NCBI RefSeq assembly: GCF_004027225.2
Contig: NC_044278.2
Coordinates: 3,224,001-3,288,000, forward strand
Direction of reading: 5' to 3'
Length of the DNA stretch: 64,000 nt
From: Strigops habroptila
Lineage: Eukaryota > Chordata > Aves > Psittaciformes > Psittacidae
The position numbers and the translations under genes were made by a program. Of this stretch, positions 32,351-46,400 are shown piece after piece. Below the pieces are notes generated by a model. That model was not told the origin of the DNA, ran no database searches, and saw only the letters and a program-made list of their open reading frames with translations. Numbering within the stretch: the first letter of the stretch is position 1; every line of letters starts with the position of its first letter.

Positions 32351-35300
32351 AGGAATAGAGCAACAGTCGCATGCTCCATACCACTCTCAAACACTAGGAA
32401 AAGCAGAAAAAATGAATCAAAGCCTTAAAGGTATACCAAAGATCTGTGCAGAGACTAAAATAGCCAGATGCTATACCTATTGCTTTAATACACATAAGGT
32501 GAAGGCCGAAGAGATTAAGATTGACCCAGAAAAAGTGTTTTTGGGCAGGAATACTCAAGTTCTGAACACATATATGGCTGCAAAACCTAGTCATTCCAGC
32601 CTGTTGCCTTTTTTTCATGACCTCCTCCCAGAGGGACCTCTAGCTCCAAACCTCTGGTGAATACACCAGTTTCAGTCTCCAAGGAAACAAAAAGAAATGT
32701 TTATGAAGAAGGGCTCTAGAGGAAAGAACCAGGGGTAAGTATCAACTTGTTCTGTACACCTCTCGGTGACCAGGGGAGTACTTTAAGGTTATTGTCGGCA
32801 TTGTTAGAAATTTGCTTTATGGGGTATGTGCCTCCACTGCAATAACAGACCATGCTTGCAAGTGACCAGAAGTGCTGCTGCAGAGGACTGGAAAATGTAA
32901 TGTAGAAATCCCTATATATTCTTAAATTTCCAGTTGGTCTCACCCTGTCCTTCCTCAGTTTCAGAAGGCTTAGGTCTGACAGTACTTTGGGTTTATTTCC
33001 ATGGAGCTGAATTGCTTTGCCACAGCGTGGTTTGGACCTGCACAGGGACTGCTCCATCAGCAGCGGGCCGGGCATTATGCTGTTGTACTCTGCCCCCATG
33101 CAGACCTGACCCCATCCTTCCTGCCATGAACAGACCCTTCAGACCAGGAGACCACATCTGCTCGCTCTGAGTGTGGGAGAAACACTTATCAGCATTCTGG
33201 CATTGCCAAACGCATAGAAGAAAAGCTTATTTCAGATTTTCAGGCTATGCAGGCGTTTAGTCTGAAAAAGCCATATTGATTTGCTGCCTTGGCCTCAGCC
33301 AGGGCTACTCGTTAAAGTGTTGTGACCAAGGACTTTTCAACCTGCCTTTTAAGTTCTAGCTGGCATGTCGAAGCCGTGGTTCCATTTTTGATGCCATAAA
33401 ACACTGCTTTTCAGCCTCTTTCAATTTGTGGACCTCTCATTTTTTTTTTCAGTGGAGTTATGGTCCCTGTACAATGAATTTCAGTCTGCTGACAAGACAA
33501 CTGTTTTTCTGAATACCTTCATCTGTGTTTGCTAAGCACTTCTAGTAAGCAATACAAAGTTAGATGAGCTGGGTTTTTTTTCTTCCTGATCAAAGAGTAT
33601 GTCTGTGCTCCTTAAAAGAAGCTTCTTAAAGCTCTTGAATGCTCTAATTTGCTGCAGGAACCAGCAGTTGCAGTTTCTTGTTTCTGGTAGCAAAGCTTCA
33701 GCAAAAAGAAACGTGTTTTTTGCTGCTTTGTGAAGTCTTTTGATTGCCACATTAGGTTGTCCCTGCTGCTAAAGTGTGACAAGGAGGGGGGAATCCCTGT
33801 CATAACCACCTGCGATCTTGTGGTTGTAAAGCTGTTTTGGTGGCTTTTGTCTCCATGCTGTACTGTGTCGAAAGATTTTCCTAAATCAGCCTAGCATTAA
33901 CCTTCTCGTAGTCACAGCAGACCACAGAAGGTGTAAGGCTAAGACATTAAGCGAATCCTTCAGGAAACTTCAACCTATGAAATGTCTTTGCCTTTTTAAA
34001 TAATGCTTATATGATTAGTTTTGAAGCTGGCAACATTAGTGAGTTTTCTCAAGTTCATCTTTCAAGCTGGGATTTTGCCAAGCTGATTTTCCCTCACCAA
34101 AGGCAAAGCAAGGAGAGATGACAAGATGAACAAGATGGTTTGGTGCTTGAGGAGTGGGTGGGTGGGTGGCTGCAGAAAAATCCTGGTTGGAAGGAGCTGA
34201 AAATCTCTGACAGAGACAATTTTTGGCTGTCTGTGTCTCATTTTTGGCAGGCTAGGCCAAGGACATTGAGCTGGGGGCACTGGTGGCCCAGGTACATGGT
34301 AGCAGCCTCTGAGGTGAAACTGATTGGGGCTCAAATTTGTTTGAGACATTCATTAGAGATGAAAGCAAAAAAGCATGGTTGACCTGCACCAACCTGTGGC
34401 TGGTTGGATCTTAACTTGGCTTCTCCTTGTGTTGTCCACTCACACAAACAGATTTTCCTGGCCAAAGCCTATAGGCTGTAGGCATTGTGCTTGCCGTCCT
34501 CGATGTGGTCCTTCAGTTAAGCCCTGTTCACGTAGCAGCGTGATTGGACCCATACATCTGAATAGCTCTGTAGTAATAAGGCAGTTTGGGGTTTTTTTCC
34601 CCAAAGCAAATGCAAAGCATTTCACCCTGCATGCAGTGGTGCTAAATATAAGTTGCGTGGTTTCTAGCAGTTATTCCTTATATGGACTCTTCTTTTTCTC
34701 TTGTCATCATGGGCCAAACTAGGAGAGCTGTGTCACAGAAATGTGTGTGTTTGGTATGCTTGCCCTGGGCGGCTGGGATCCCTACGTTCTTGTCCTCTGG
34801 ACTTGCTTCAACAGTGTTGTGTTGGGAGCCCCGGAGCTGTAGTACTGTGAACAGCAGCTGGTACTGGGAACAGCAGCATCTGGTCCTAGATAACTTCAGC
34901 ATCACACAGCAAAAGCAAGGGCTGGGGCAGGAAGCATGAGGCAAGGACCAGAGGTGTGTGTCTCAACAGAGAGGTGTCTGAGGCACAGCATACCTGATCT
35001 GGCAGGTCTCCCGGGTTCTGCTTGTCTGCATCAGAGCGGGTATCCGCACAGGTTTTCCTTGTATCAGCCCCGTTGCTAAGCCCCCAACACAACTCATCCG
35101 TGTCCTCATCCATGTTTGAAAGATCTCAGATGTTCCTTCCACCTCTTGGCAAGAGAAAGCTTTAAATATCCATGGATGGTCTGAAGAAGAGAGAGCATGC
35201 CCATGGGCCCTGTCACAGGAGATCCCACAGAGGCATCCCAGGAGCTCCAGAAATCCTGGCCCTGACTCCTGCAAGTGTTGGATTGTTCCGTCCCCGGAGG

Positions 35301-37533
35301 TGCTACAGGCTGGAGAAACCGTGGGTACCTTGTCTGTAATTGGGCCCAGAGCCTTTCTGCAGCACTTCCTGATCTCAGCGTGTTTCTGCAACATGCTTTT
35401 TATAATTTGTGGGTTACTTTAAATGTCCTTGTCACAGAGATAGCATCTCTCGTTGAGGCTCTGACATCAGCTGTGTTTGGAGAAAGGCTAATGGCTGAGG
35501 TGAACTTTTAATCCGAGTTAGAACAGTCTTTTGTGTGGTCTCTTTGTACTGGAATCTGGAAAAACAGTGTGGCAATGTGTCTCCTTCACTCTCTTCTTCC
35601 CTCACAGTGGCCTGATTAAATCTCACGTTGTGCGGTTGGTTAGTGGCTATGAGGTGTCTCGGGGAAGAAAACCAGCCCCATGGAAGTTGGATGGGTTGAG
35701 CTGAAAGGGGGATCACCTGCAGGTTATCTCTTAAGGCAGAGATAGGGGGAATGAGAACGAAAATCTAGTTTCCTTCTCTCTTCCTGATTTGCCTTATTCA
35801 GCATCCATGTGAGAGCTGGTCAGGAGAAATGCCCCATGTGCAGCTTTCTGTGGAAATGGTGGCAAATGGGAGATTTCAGGAGGTAGAGCGAAACATCCAT
35901 GACCTGTGTCTGGCCTTTCTGCTTACCTAAGACTTGACATGAGATCTCTCTACTCTAGTCCTTGTGGTGAGGAAGAGCCTCCCCTTTGTCAGACAGGCTG
36001 GTAGACAGTGCCATGTGCATCCATTGAGGTGAGTGGCACGTGTACTTAGAGTGTGGGTTAGCTTGGAGAATGGATTGCTGTTGGTAAAATTATGTCTATC
36101 CACAGCTGCAATGCAGCTTCTTCTTTTTTCTGCCCCTCTAGGGCCATGTAAGCTACCTGCAGCTGGCTGGACATCCAGGCTGACAGGCTCTTCCTGGTGT
36201 GTGGGGTCCCAAGCAACAGTGCTGAGGTGCTGTATCACAAACGTATGGACTGCAAGTGCTGCAGGACAGCGTGTGGGACAAGGGCCAGTGGAGCAGGTCT
36301 CGTGCAGAGCATACAGTATTTGGCAGACCTGTACTTCGGGGCTGCCTGGGAAATCTATTTATGTCCACGTCCTGGTTGTCTGTAGCTGGGAGTCTGCATG
36401 TTTATTGCCATTTTACAGATCTCTGTGGGGCTGTAGAGTCCCTGGCACAAGAGGGCCTTTATCTATGACCAGAAGTCCTGGTCACTCTTCTTACTATGCC
36501 AGTACAGCCTATTTTGTCCAAAAGTCACTTGCTTTGAAGATGATTTACAGGAGTACTCTGATTATGTGTGTCTGATTCCTAAGTGAGCTGTAAAGTAACT
36601 GTAATTTCCCAGCTTTGCTGTTAGAGAAAAAAAGTGCATGACAGTCTCTTTATCACCATGTAAGTGTACACATTTTTATGTTTAACTTTTGTATTTTTTG
36701 CTTGTTACTGCTGTTTCTTTGATCAAGAAAGTGTTCAGAGTTTAAGAATAGCTCTCTGGCTAGTTTCATTTAGCAAAGAATTCTTATGAACATATATCTC
36801 TATCAGTCTCTGCATATTCATCAGCCTCTGGGGTCTTGCTGCCCCCACACAGAAGCATCTTTAAGGCTTGACCCCCATTCCTGCTTGGTGGCTGCACAGC
36901 TAAATCCTCCTAAGAGCCCTTCAAAGCATGATCAATTAAAAACAGTCTCATGCATGAATATCTGCAGGCGTGGATTGGACAGGTAAGTTAACGTGGCTGC
37001 AAGCTTCTCCCTCCTCCCAGTGGTGCAGAACCCAGGTTGTACCTGCCCTGGCAGCCTGTGTGTAGCCATGGCCGTGCTGTGGCCGGGAGCCGGCGCTGGG
37101 GCAGGGAGCCCTCAGCAGCCTGCAGAGCCGGCTCTGTGCATCGCTGGAGCTGTGGGCTCATTTTCTGTTTCCACACACTGAGTTTCTAGCATCTGGCTCT
37201 GCCGCCTCCCTCCATGGGAAGCCGGGCCTGTGTATTTCCCCAGTTAACACCAACATGCATTAACGACAGTAAAAATAGGTGCGCTGCTAACACCAGCCTA
37301 TTTAAAGGAAGACGTGCGGAGTTAGTGTGTACAGATTTCTCTGTAATACTTCACCGCTTACTTCCTGCTTTACTTGCTAGCTCAGGTTTTCCAATCTCCT
37401 GTGTTCTGTCAATGCCTCATGTAAGGAATCTCCTTTTGTGATGCCGTTGGAGGCTAAATGAACAAAATAGTCCCGTGAGCTTACAACTCACCAAGTAAAA
37501 AGATTTTAGTTCACTTCCAACTGCAAGTTCTTA

Positions 37534-38080
37534 TAGAATCATAGAATGGATTAGATTGGAAGGGACCTTAAAGCTCATCCAGTTCCAACCCCCTGCCGTG
37601 GGCAGGGACACCTTCCACTAGACCAGGTCACTCAAAGCCCCTGTGTCCAACCTGGTCTTGAACACTGCCAGGGGCAGCCACAGCTTCTCTGGGCAACTTG
37701 TTCCAGTGTCTGACCACCCACACAGGGAAGAATTTCTTCCTAATATCTAATCTAAATCTCCCCTCTGTCAGTTTAAAGCCATTCCCCTTGTCCTGTCGCT
37801 CTATGCCCTTGTAAAAAGTCCCTTTCCAGATTTCTTGTAGCCCCCCTTTAGGTACTAGAAGGCTGCTATGAAGTCTCTTCTTCAGGCTGAACAACCCCAA
37901 CTCTCTCAGCATGTATCCATAGAGAAGTGCTCTAGCTTTGTGGCCCTCCTCTGGACCCACTCGAGCAGCAACACATCCCTCTTGTCTTGGGGGCTCCAGA
38001 GCTGAATGCAGTACTGCAGGTGGGGTCTCATGAGAGCAGAGTAGAGGGGCAGGATCACCTCCCTCAACCAAGCCTTTCTT
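37534..38080 (-). mobile_element. CR1 LINE 3' part, minus orientation
   Basis: It begins atagaatcatagaatggatt at the CR1 3' end and runs about 550 bases into the C-terminal ORF2 region. The complement has long open pieces reading [11 protein letters not shown]-like and [16 protein letters not shown]. It is 5'-truncated and frame-broken. Confidence 0.92.
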
Positions 38081-40345
38081 ATTTCTCCCGCCTTCTACTT
38101 GTAGTTTCTGTTAAGCCTCACAAGGTGTTTTCTATCTATCTGCAACAATCACACAAAACTTTGTGTCTTTATATAAAAGGGGGAAGTGAATTTTCTAGCT
38201 AGCAAAGGGTGTTGTGAGTATTCATTAACCAGTGTTAGAAATTAGTGTCTAATCCCATCAAAGAAATTCATTATACATGTAATCTGGGAGGGTTGCTCTT
38301 AAGGGGAGGCTGCTGATGGATGACAAGACAGGCTGCGCATGTGCTGTCATCTTCATCCTGGCTGTGATTTTTTTTTCTTAGCTAGTGAGGATGTGAGGGA
38401 CAGAAAGAACCTAATGGGACTTCACATACCGTGTGATGTATGGGGCACTTGCAGTCAAGAAATATTGAACTCATAAATGTTCTCATTTGCCCTGGAGTCA
38501 CTGGGAGGGAGACTAAATACAGGACACCGCAATGTCACAGTCATGCAGTCACTTCTGGAACAACAGAGCTACAGTGGGAAGGCCGTATTTTCCTTAGGTT
38601 TTACTGCAAATCTGTAAATGAGCTCTGTGATGCTGCTGTCATTGGCTGGAGGAGAAGCGAACTTTTGCTGGATGTGGCTGTATGCAGACCCCTTTTGCAT
38701 TTTGTTGTTTTTCTGTGATTCTGAGCATGTTGGGGTGCTATTTTGAAGCGACCCTGCACATGCTGTCTGTTCTGTCTTGTGCCTCCACCACAGCGCTGCA
38801 ACCCTAAGCTCTACCAGCTTGCCCTTCACGCATGAAGGTGAAATGAAGTTGGATGGGCACATCCAAGGCAGGTGGTTAGCCCCCAGTCTTGCAGTGGTAT
38901 TTGAGAGAGGTTTTCTTCATGTCATTTCAGCAGCACAGAAGGAAATGAAAGTGTTTCTTACTCTAAATACTTTTCTCTCTACCCCTTCCTCTACGCTGCT
39001 GCGTCTGAAGACTCGCTTCACTGCTTTTCTCAGAGAGGCTATTTCTGGCACATCTTAGATCAATTTAGACCTCTCCTATGCACGTATGGTAAAGACAGGC
39101 TGATACTGTGGTAGCCTTGAACAAACCTGTAAGTTTTGGACACTGGGTGTGGGAGATGAGGTGTAATTGTCATTGCTTAGAAGTCAGAGGGGCCAAACGA
39201 GTGGCTGAAATGTGGAATTATCAAGCAGAGCCAAGTTGTTTGAAAAATAGTGTGGACCACAACACAAGGGGTTTAACCATTTCTCAGAAATGTTTATACT
39301 TGTAATTCCACAGTATGGAGCTTCCTTAATGGGCTGTTTTTATGTCTCTGTCCAGACAAACAGCACAAAAGTGTAAGATTGCCAGCTGCATCCTGAACAG
39401 TTGTTCCCTAGCACATCTGCTAAGTGCATCTAAAAAAATCCAGATGTTGGCTCTAATGCTATGGCAGTTTACTTCCTCCAGCGAGTGAGATGGTTTCTAG
39501 TGTGTTGCTTGTGTAATCCACCTTGGCACTCAGTGCAAAATGCCAGCGTGCTTTAAGCCTTCTCAACGAATGCGAACGAAGTATCTGGCCCTGTATGGCC
39601 CTGCAGATAACTGGTTCACTGTGGTTCTTAAAGACTGGCGTTTTGGTCTCATCTCTAGGATCTGTACTCCAAACAGAGCCAGGGTGGCTTTTGGGTGCAT
39701 TCTGTCCAGTTTTGCAATGCAACTTCCCATAACTTTTATTCTTTGCCTGGGGTGGCTGTATGGAGCCCTTTCCTGCATGGCAGGTACTACTCAGTCACTA
39801 GAAGAGCCCAGCAAATTTCAGGCTGGCAAATGTACATTTGCGTACAGAGGGAAAGCCTTCTCCCACCTGTGCTGCTGGTAAGACTCTGTGAGTGATCATT
39901 GGTATTTCAGCTGGTCTGCACGTGCAATGCTGTATCTGACTGGACTGATTTTTCTCCCTGGGTGGGGATGCTGCAAAAGGATTAAAGAAGTAAGTGTTTC
40001 GCCTTTGCCTCCTCTGGGTGTTGGCATCTTCCTAAACGGGGTGAGCTGACCAGGAGATATTTTTGCCTCTCCTTGCCTCTCAGTCCTATTCTCACACTTG
40101 CAGCTAGCACCAAGGTACAGGACTTTGCAGAGCACATTGTGGCTCACGTTGGTTCAGCCTGAGTTCAGTCACCCAAAACCTTGCAGCTCTATTTTGAAAC
40201 ATTATTCAATCTGTCCACTATGGAGTTTCTTTTTTCTTTTTTTTTTTCCCTTCTCTTGCTTCTGACATCATTTCCTGAATGCTATATTCACTGAGCTCTG
40301 TAGCCAGATCGTCTTCTCAGCATATGGTGCAAGGAGCTCTTTAAA
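38081..40345. other. Upstream region of the CD2-like gene
   Basis: No gene is seen here. A polypyrimidine run (ttcttttttctttttttttt) at about 40229-40250 and an Ets-type catttcctg at about 40268 precede the start codon. Ets sites are common in lymphocyte gene promoters, so the promoter is probably within 40.1-40.34 kb. No clear TATA box was found. Confidence 0.35.
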
Positions 40346-40406
40346 ATGGATTTCAGCTCTCCTTTTACTCTGCAGTGCTTGCTGGTGATAATAACTGTTA
40401 CTCATG
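40346..40406 (+). CDS. CD2-like gene, exon 1 (signal peptide)
   Basis: The sequence ttaaaATGG is followed by [20 protein letters not shown], a normal signal peptide with hydrophobic core CLLVIITV. The donor is CATG|gtaagtgg, phase 1, as in other CD2-family first exons. Confidence 0.85.
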
Positions 40407-43400
40407 GTAAGTGGGATTTTTCTTTATGAAGTTGGCACAGATTGCCTAGACTGGCAGATACCTTAATTTTGCTCCAAGATCTTTTAACGACTCTACCAGG
40501 TTTGGGGAGACGTCAAATAGCGTAACTGCTAATGCATGAAAGGGGCAGTCAGACCAAAGTAAGATAGATTGGGTTTTTTAGTAAACGAATGATAATTAAC
40601 AGTAGAGTACTTTCTCAGTGTACTGCGTCTGTCAAAGCATTTCAGAGGAGAATGTAAGGTCCTTGTAAGCAGAACGCTGGCTGGAGGGGCTCGGGACGAT
40701 GTGGTCCCGCTCCTAACGCTTGGTGTGACCTTGGGTTAGTCCCTGAGCTGCTGCTGCCCTGCCAATTTACCCACCTCTGATTTGTGTACAGCAACTTCAG
40801 AGCATGCAGGAGTACTGTGAGACTTGTTAAAGTTAAAGCTGCCACCTTACTCTTTGTGTAAAAGTAGCTGTGCAGGCAGCAGTTGGTTTTGCTATCCTCT
40901 GTACAAGATCCATGGCATCGATGCCCGGAGTGTCTGTCTGCACAGTCTCTCAGCTCTGAGGGTGGGGTGCGAGAGGGTCGTGTCAAATTTGAGGAGAGAA
41001 AAGATGAAGTGCTCAGCCTTTTGTCACCCTGTGTGCATGGTGTGCACACCACTCCCGTGCCACAGGGGGGAAAGTTGGCCTTTATGGAAGGCTTCCCACT
41101 CCTCTCATCTTCAATTACAGCCTGTCACTAGGGGTGGGTCTGTGCTTCTTACGTCTCACCTGTGCATTTGGCTGCCTGGAAGGCGGCTGAGAGGGAATGG
41201 ATGGACACAGCAAGTTTGCTGCTCGCACTCTGCGTCTCTCCTTTAGGCTCTGTCACCTGGACCGGTGTGCTCAGCGGCGGCTCAGCGGTCTTCTCTGTGG
41301 GAATTCAGAGCCTGCAGAACCTCTCCAGTATGAGCAAGAGGGACATGAAATGCTTGACAACTGTCTCGAGCGATACTTTGTTGGCCGAGTGCGGCACTTC
41401 TGCCCGCAGGTGCCTGAACTTGCAGAATGGCTCCCTAGTGCTGAAGACTGTGGAGAAAGAGGACGAAGGAAAATATGAGTTTGTTTTTCACAACACTACC
41501 AGAGTTTTTACGCTGCAAGTATTTGGTAAGTAGCCTACTTAGCAACAAATAGCTTTTGAACTTGTGAGCCTGGTTGGAAGCTGGTGCCTTGAAATTCCTC
41601 CTAAGAGACCGCTTCAGCTTGCAGGAGCTATAGGTGCCTCTAGAACAGCTTTGTAAGCTTCTGACACCTCAGGGAGCAGTAATGGTGAGCGTAAACTAGG
41701 GGATGCTTGTTGCATCTGCGTTGTCAGTCTCTCCTGTCTTTTGAGGCTTGAAGTAGCCGGTCAGTTGGGCGATGTGCTGGTTTTCCAGTAGCATGAATTA
41801 TTTGCAAAGTTGAGCCTACAGTATGTAGACCTGTAGCTGGAGATGTCAGTCCATTTCCAGAGTACTCTTCCTGATGGCTCTCACAAAAGTTCTCACTGAC
41901 CCAACAGCATTTTTACTGCCTGTGCACACACTTCCCTAAGGAGGTAACTCTACCTGGCTTGGCTCTGTAAACTGAACTGCTCTTGTGTGGGTCTGGTTGA
42001 GGCGTATTGGGTTATTCCCATGCTTCATGCAGCTGAGGACAGGCACTAAACAAATCCGGGTATGACTTTCTGATTTTTAGGCACCCCTGAGCAGCTTGGA
42101 GGTCAGTATCTTCTGGATCTGTTCAGAGACCAGCTATAGGTACCTTGCCATGCCAGTCTCCCTGCTGTCCTCCCCACGGCCTCGGAATTGCTGCTCCCCT
42201 TTGTGTGCTTGCTCATCCATCTGTGGGGTGAGAAGACAGAATCACTTCTGTACCAGATCCAGCTCATTGCTTGTGTTAATATGGAGAAGGCTTAAATGGG
42301 TTTGCCCCCTGCTGAATAGCGCTCCAGAAAGCCAGCGACCGTTGCTCTGGTCCTCATCTCCACCATTCCTTTTGCAGGGCTTTCACTTAAAAAAGCTTCT
42401 AAGGGAAATTGAAGTGTATGAAATTGTAATGAAAATGTCTGAGCAAAGTGATCTCTGTGAAGATAAATGAATCTTTAAACCTTTTGGGCGCAAACAGGCG
42501 GAACTGCTGTGGAGAGTAGGTCAAAGATGTGACTCCTTGGCATGAAGAGCAGGGGCTTAGGCTGGAAGTAGGCAAAGACTGCAGAAGCGTCCTGGATTTA
42601 ACCTCCATTTCAGTGAATTTGCTTTGGGAACTTTTGTCTCCTCCTTCTGATCTGTTGCCACACCTAAGTCAAGGAAACGATTGCACAGCAAAGGTAGTTC
42701 TGAGGACAGTGAATTTTAGCTGAACATAATGTCCTAGTTCAACAAAGTGATTTCTGAGCTTGTTTACATGGATGTTTACATCGACATTCTCAATGTTACT
42801 GTTACTGTCATAAAACCGTACTATTTCTCTGTCTAGTCTGTATTTGCAAAGTGGCAAATTTAGGAAATAGGTTGGCTCTTTGTAGTAGAGTGAAAGAGAG
42901 AAATTCAGGAAAATGTAATAAGATCGATGATTCATAACTTCATTTCAGATTGTTCTAGTGCGGGTCATCCTATCTAACTGCAGGTGTCTGGTGCCTATGT
43001 TGGACATGATTTGTACCAGTTGCTCTCTAAAATGGAAGCAGCAGCACTGTGACAGCAAAAGTACAAACCTCTGGAGGACGAGAGGGCTGAGTCTCCTCTG
43101 AAGCTAGATACCTGCTGGTTACAGAGGAAGCCTCTGGCTGGCAGATGCTTTGGGTGTTTCCACCGTCCTCTCAGATCAGGGGCTTTTATATATCATGTTT
43201 TCAGTTTCAGTAAGGAAAATGAAGAGATGCCAGATTTTCGTGGCATCCCCAAAATAGGTACCAGGAGTCACCAGCAGGGTTGGGTGGGCACTGCTAAGCA
43301 TTTCAGGGCTGGGGGCAGGCACTTAGGAGTCTGGTTACTTACTTCTGTGCTCCCTGGCTACCAGTAAATGCAGTGGTAGTAAGACTGCCAGTAAGGGAAG

Positions 43401-46400
43401 CTCCTGTCCAGCTCATGTTCACTGCTGAGTTGGCTCCTCACCTCCTTTTTTCCTTCCTGTTCCCATTGCCCTGTGCTGTGTGTGACCAGAGCCAGCCATT
43501 GGTATCCGGTGCTTTCCTAATGGGACTGGAGAGTTGTCCTGTGACGTGAACAGCAACGAGAGCACCAGCTTTCAGTGGCTGCTGAATGGCACCGCGCTGA
43601 GTGCCCCTGAGGCTTGCATTAAGGATGGCGGGAAGAAGGTTCGCCTGGACAAAACCGTGCCCGGGGAGTTTGTATGTGAGGTTTACCACGGGAACAGCGT
43701 CACCAGGACCAGGCCTGTTTTTCTCTCTTGCAGCTATGGTGAGTAATGGTGTCTCCAGAACCCCCCCCTTTCGGTCTCTTGCAGCAGAAAACTAAGGAGT
43801 TGTTGCTGTCAGAATAATACCGAACTCTTCTGTCATCTGGCAGCTGCCTTCCAGACTTGCCACATCCTCCCTTTTAGGAAATGCCCCCTTGACTTCCTCC
43901 TCCCTCCTGTGTCTTGGACTGACACAGCCTACAACCACAGAAAGGATGAGTTTGTACAGGAGGTCCTTTTACCCAACCCTACAGCAAGGACGGATCGCCA
44001 TCTGTTTTCCTGCTTCCCAGTGATGGAAACCTTGCACCCTCCTATGCACCATTCCTCTGTGCCAGTTTAGAAACATGAGCTGCTTTCTACTTGACATTCA
44101 TCCATTACCCAGACAGCTTTCCAGTTTCTGCAACATCCCTGTAAAAACAACTCCACTAGTTCAGCACTGTTGCTGCTGGACTCAGTGGAGGTTTTTTGCC
44201 TTGTCTCTTTTCTCCTTATTTAGGCCAGCTGCACAAAGATTTACCAGTCTATACAAATGTCTCTCCATCAGCCCTACACCATCAGAGGTGTGGTAAAGGC
44301 ACAATTCACTTAGCTATGAAATGTAGGGGATTTTCTCTCCATGTCCCTGCTCAGATATGTAGTTCTGTGATAAGGCTATGACTTCATCCATTGGCAAGCT
44401 ATCCGTATATGCTGAGTACTCTGCTGGAATGAGGCCATGATTTAATGGGACAGAAAATCAAGATCCTAGGACTGATCAAAACTGCCAGAACTGCATGATA
44501 CATGTGTTGTAAGCTCACATTTATTCAAACAAACAAACGAACAAACAAAATTATTAGATAACCTTGGGTGTGCACTCCAGTAGTGAAGGTTTTTCTCCTC
44601 TCTGGCAGTGAAGATGATCAACAAAACTACATCAAAATGGCATAATTATTTATCTATAAGGTTTTGACTGATTCAGATGTAATTAATTTATTCACCTTTG
44701 CCACTAAAGAAATTGTACTGTGCAATAGCACTTAGCATTTTAGAAATGGAGGCATTCCAGCTCCATAGCAGATACTGTCTTTTTTTTTTTGCCTATGGTT
44801 GGCATACAGTTGGTGTGAAAGCAAAATTACTGACATAAACCCCGTTTCATGTGTACTGGCATTCAGTGGAAATGCCGCGGACTCCTCAAGCCTGATCACG
44901 TTGGCACCGCTGGCCAGTCTGTGCAGCTTTGGCACTTGTGATTGTGGAAAATGATCTTCGTTTTGTCTGGTTAAATCAGTCAGAGGTTGTTCAGTGTGGG
45001 CAGACCCAAGTGGTCTGCGGCACTGGGGAATGAGGATGTGAACATCCACGAGCTGTTCAGTCAAGCCCTGTGATAAAACATGCGAGCGCTGGTAGTTACC
45101 ACTGTTTATTCTGGGTGGCTGCCCAGTCCCCTGAGTGTGATATCAGTTCCCCATTTGCTTTTGAAAAGCCCACAGGGGAAATCAGTGATAGGTCTGTTGG
45201 GATGGACATGTGCATGAACACAGATTTGGAAGGGTCTGAGAGCAAGAATGTAGCAGAGATTCTAGTTTTCAGTCAGTAGATGCAACCGCATTTGTAAAAA
45301 GTGAACTAAAGCAATTCTGAATACTAGTAAAGTGACTTGAAAAGAGAAACAAGTTCAGTTAAAGATTAACTCATTATTTTTGTTGGATATTATTTGCTCC
45401 AGGCAAAGGGCTGAATATAGTTTTCCACTGTAGGTATAAAATGTATGTAAAACCAGTTATTTAGGCAACCTCTTGGCTGCTGAAATTTATTTTGAATAAT
45501 AGTTAGCATAAAACAATTTGGCAGAAATACTGTAAAAACTGACCAGGCACCAAAGGACTCTGATCATACAGGATCTAAAGCAGAGGTTTCAGAAGTTAAC
45601 AAGTCAACATACATAAAAGGCTTTTATTGATTCATTACTTCTTTATTTATCTATATTTATATCTACTTTATTTATACTTTATTCATTACTTCTTTATTAC
45701 TTGTTTATTATAGATTTTTAACACAATATTTTATCTCAAAAAGACCTTTTTAACAAATGGTAGATTTTTAGGAAAAAATATTCAGAAAAAAAACACCCAA
45801 CATATATTTATACTTCTGACAATATTCTCTAAACTTTTATCAAAAAGGAAATGGAATTATTAGGGAAATTATTTCTCATTTGCTGAATGAGAAATAATTT
45901 TGAGTATATATTTTTTTGAACTTGGTAACTGTTCCTAAAGAGACTGGAACAAGCACTCCGAAAATACTGAGTATGTGTGATTTCACACACAGGAGGAGCT
46001 GTGTACCCTTGTTTTTACTGTTCTGGTGATTGTGTGGACTATAAGTGTGTAGTATGTCCAGGAACATTTGAAACACTTCCCAGCCTCTGGGGATATGCAG
46101 CAATTTGTGCATATGGGGTCTCAAAAACAAGCTCCATGTGAGCCTGTTTGTTTCTGCAGCGCGGTGCTGTGCAGGCGTGTGTGCAGCCAAAAAGAAGCCA
46201 AATGATTCAAAAATGAATTGTGTAGGCTCACCTAAGAAGTTTTAAGGAATCTGCATTATGGTGATAGTTGAGCTGTTGTTGAGTTGGGGTGGTTTTTATT
46301 TTTTTCATGTGGGAAGAAGAGTTTTCCTTCTGACTGCCCCAGGTTGGAATAAATTGTCTCAGGGAAGGAGGCAGTCTGGATGAGTCTCTCTTCTGCAAGT

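Larger units (their letters stand above)
29700..37530. other. Intergenic region between the two receptor genes
   Basis: Apart from the retroviral remains at 31.4-32.4 kb, no gene is supported. The longest open frame (36033-36575 plus, 180 codons) has no ATG-context, splice or homology support. A signal-peptide-like ATG frame at 34375 (GWILTWLLLVLS) has no splice donor after it. Confidence 0.4.

Noticed and set aside
34156-34169. G-quadruplex candidate gggtgggtgggtgg
   Set aside because: Only three GGG runs plus a GG are present, so it does not meet the usual four-run pattern.
34375-34722. Signal-peptide-like ORF (GWILTWLLLVLS)
   Set aside because: No splice donor follows and the rest of the frame is not domain-like.
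36033-36575. 180-codon plus-strand open frame
   Set aside because: The start is a non-ATG codon, there are no splice or poly(A) signals, the composition has no domain pattern, and frames on the other strand overlap it.
37628-38071. 147-codon minus-strand ORF
   Set aside because: It is the remaining open part of CR1 ORF2, so it was annotated as a mobile element and not a host gene.
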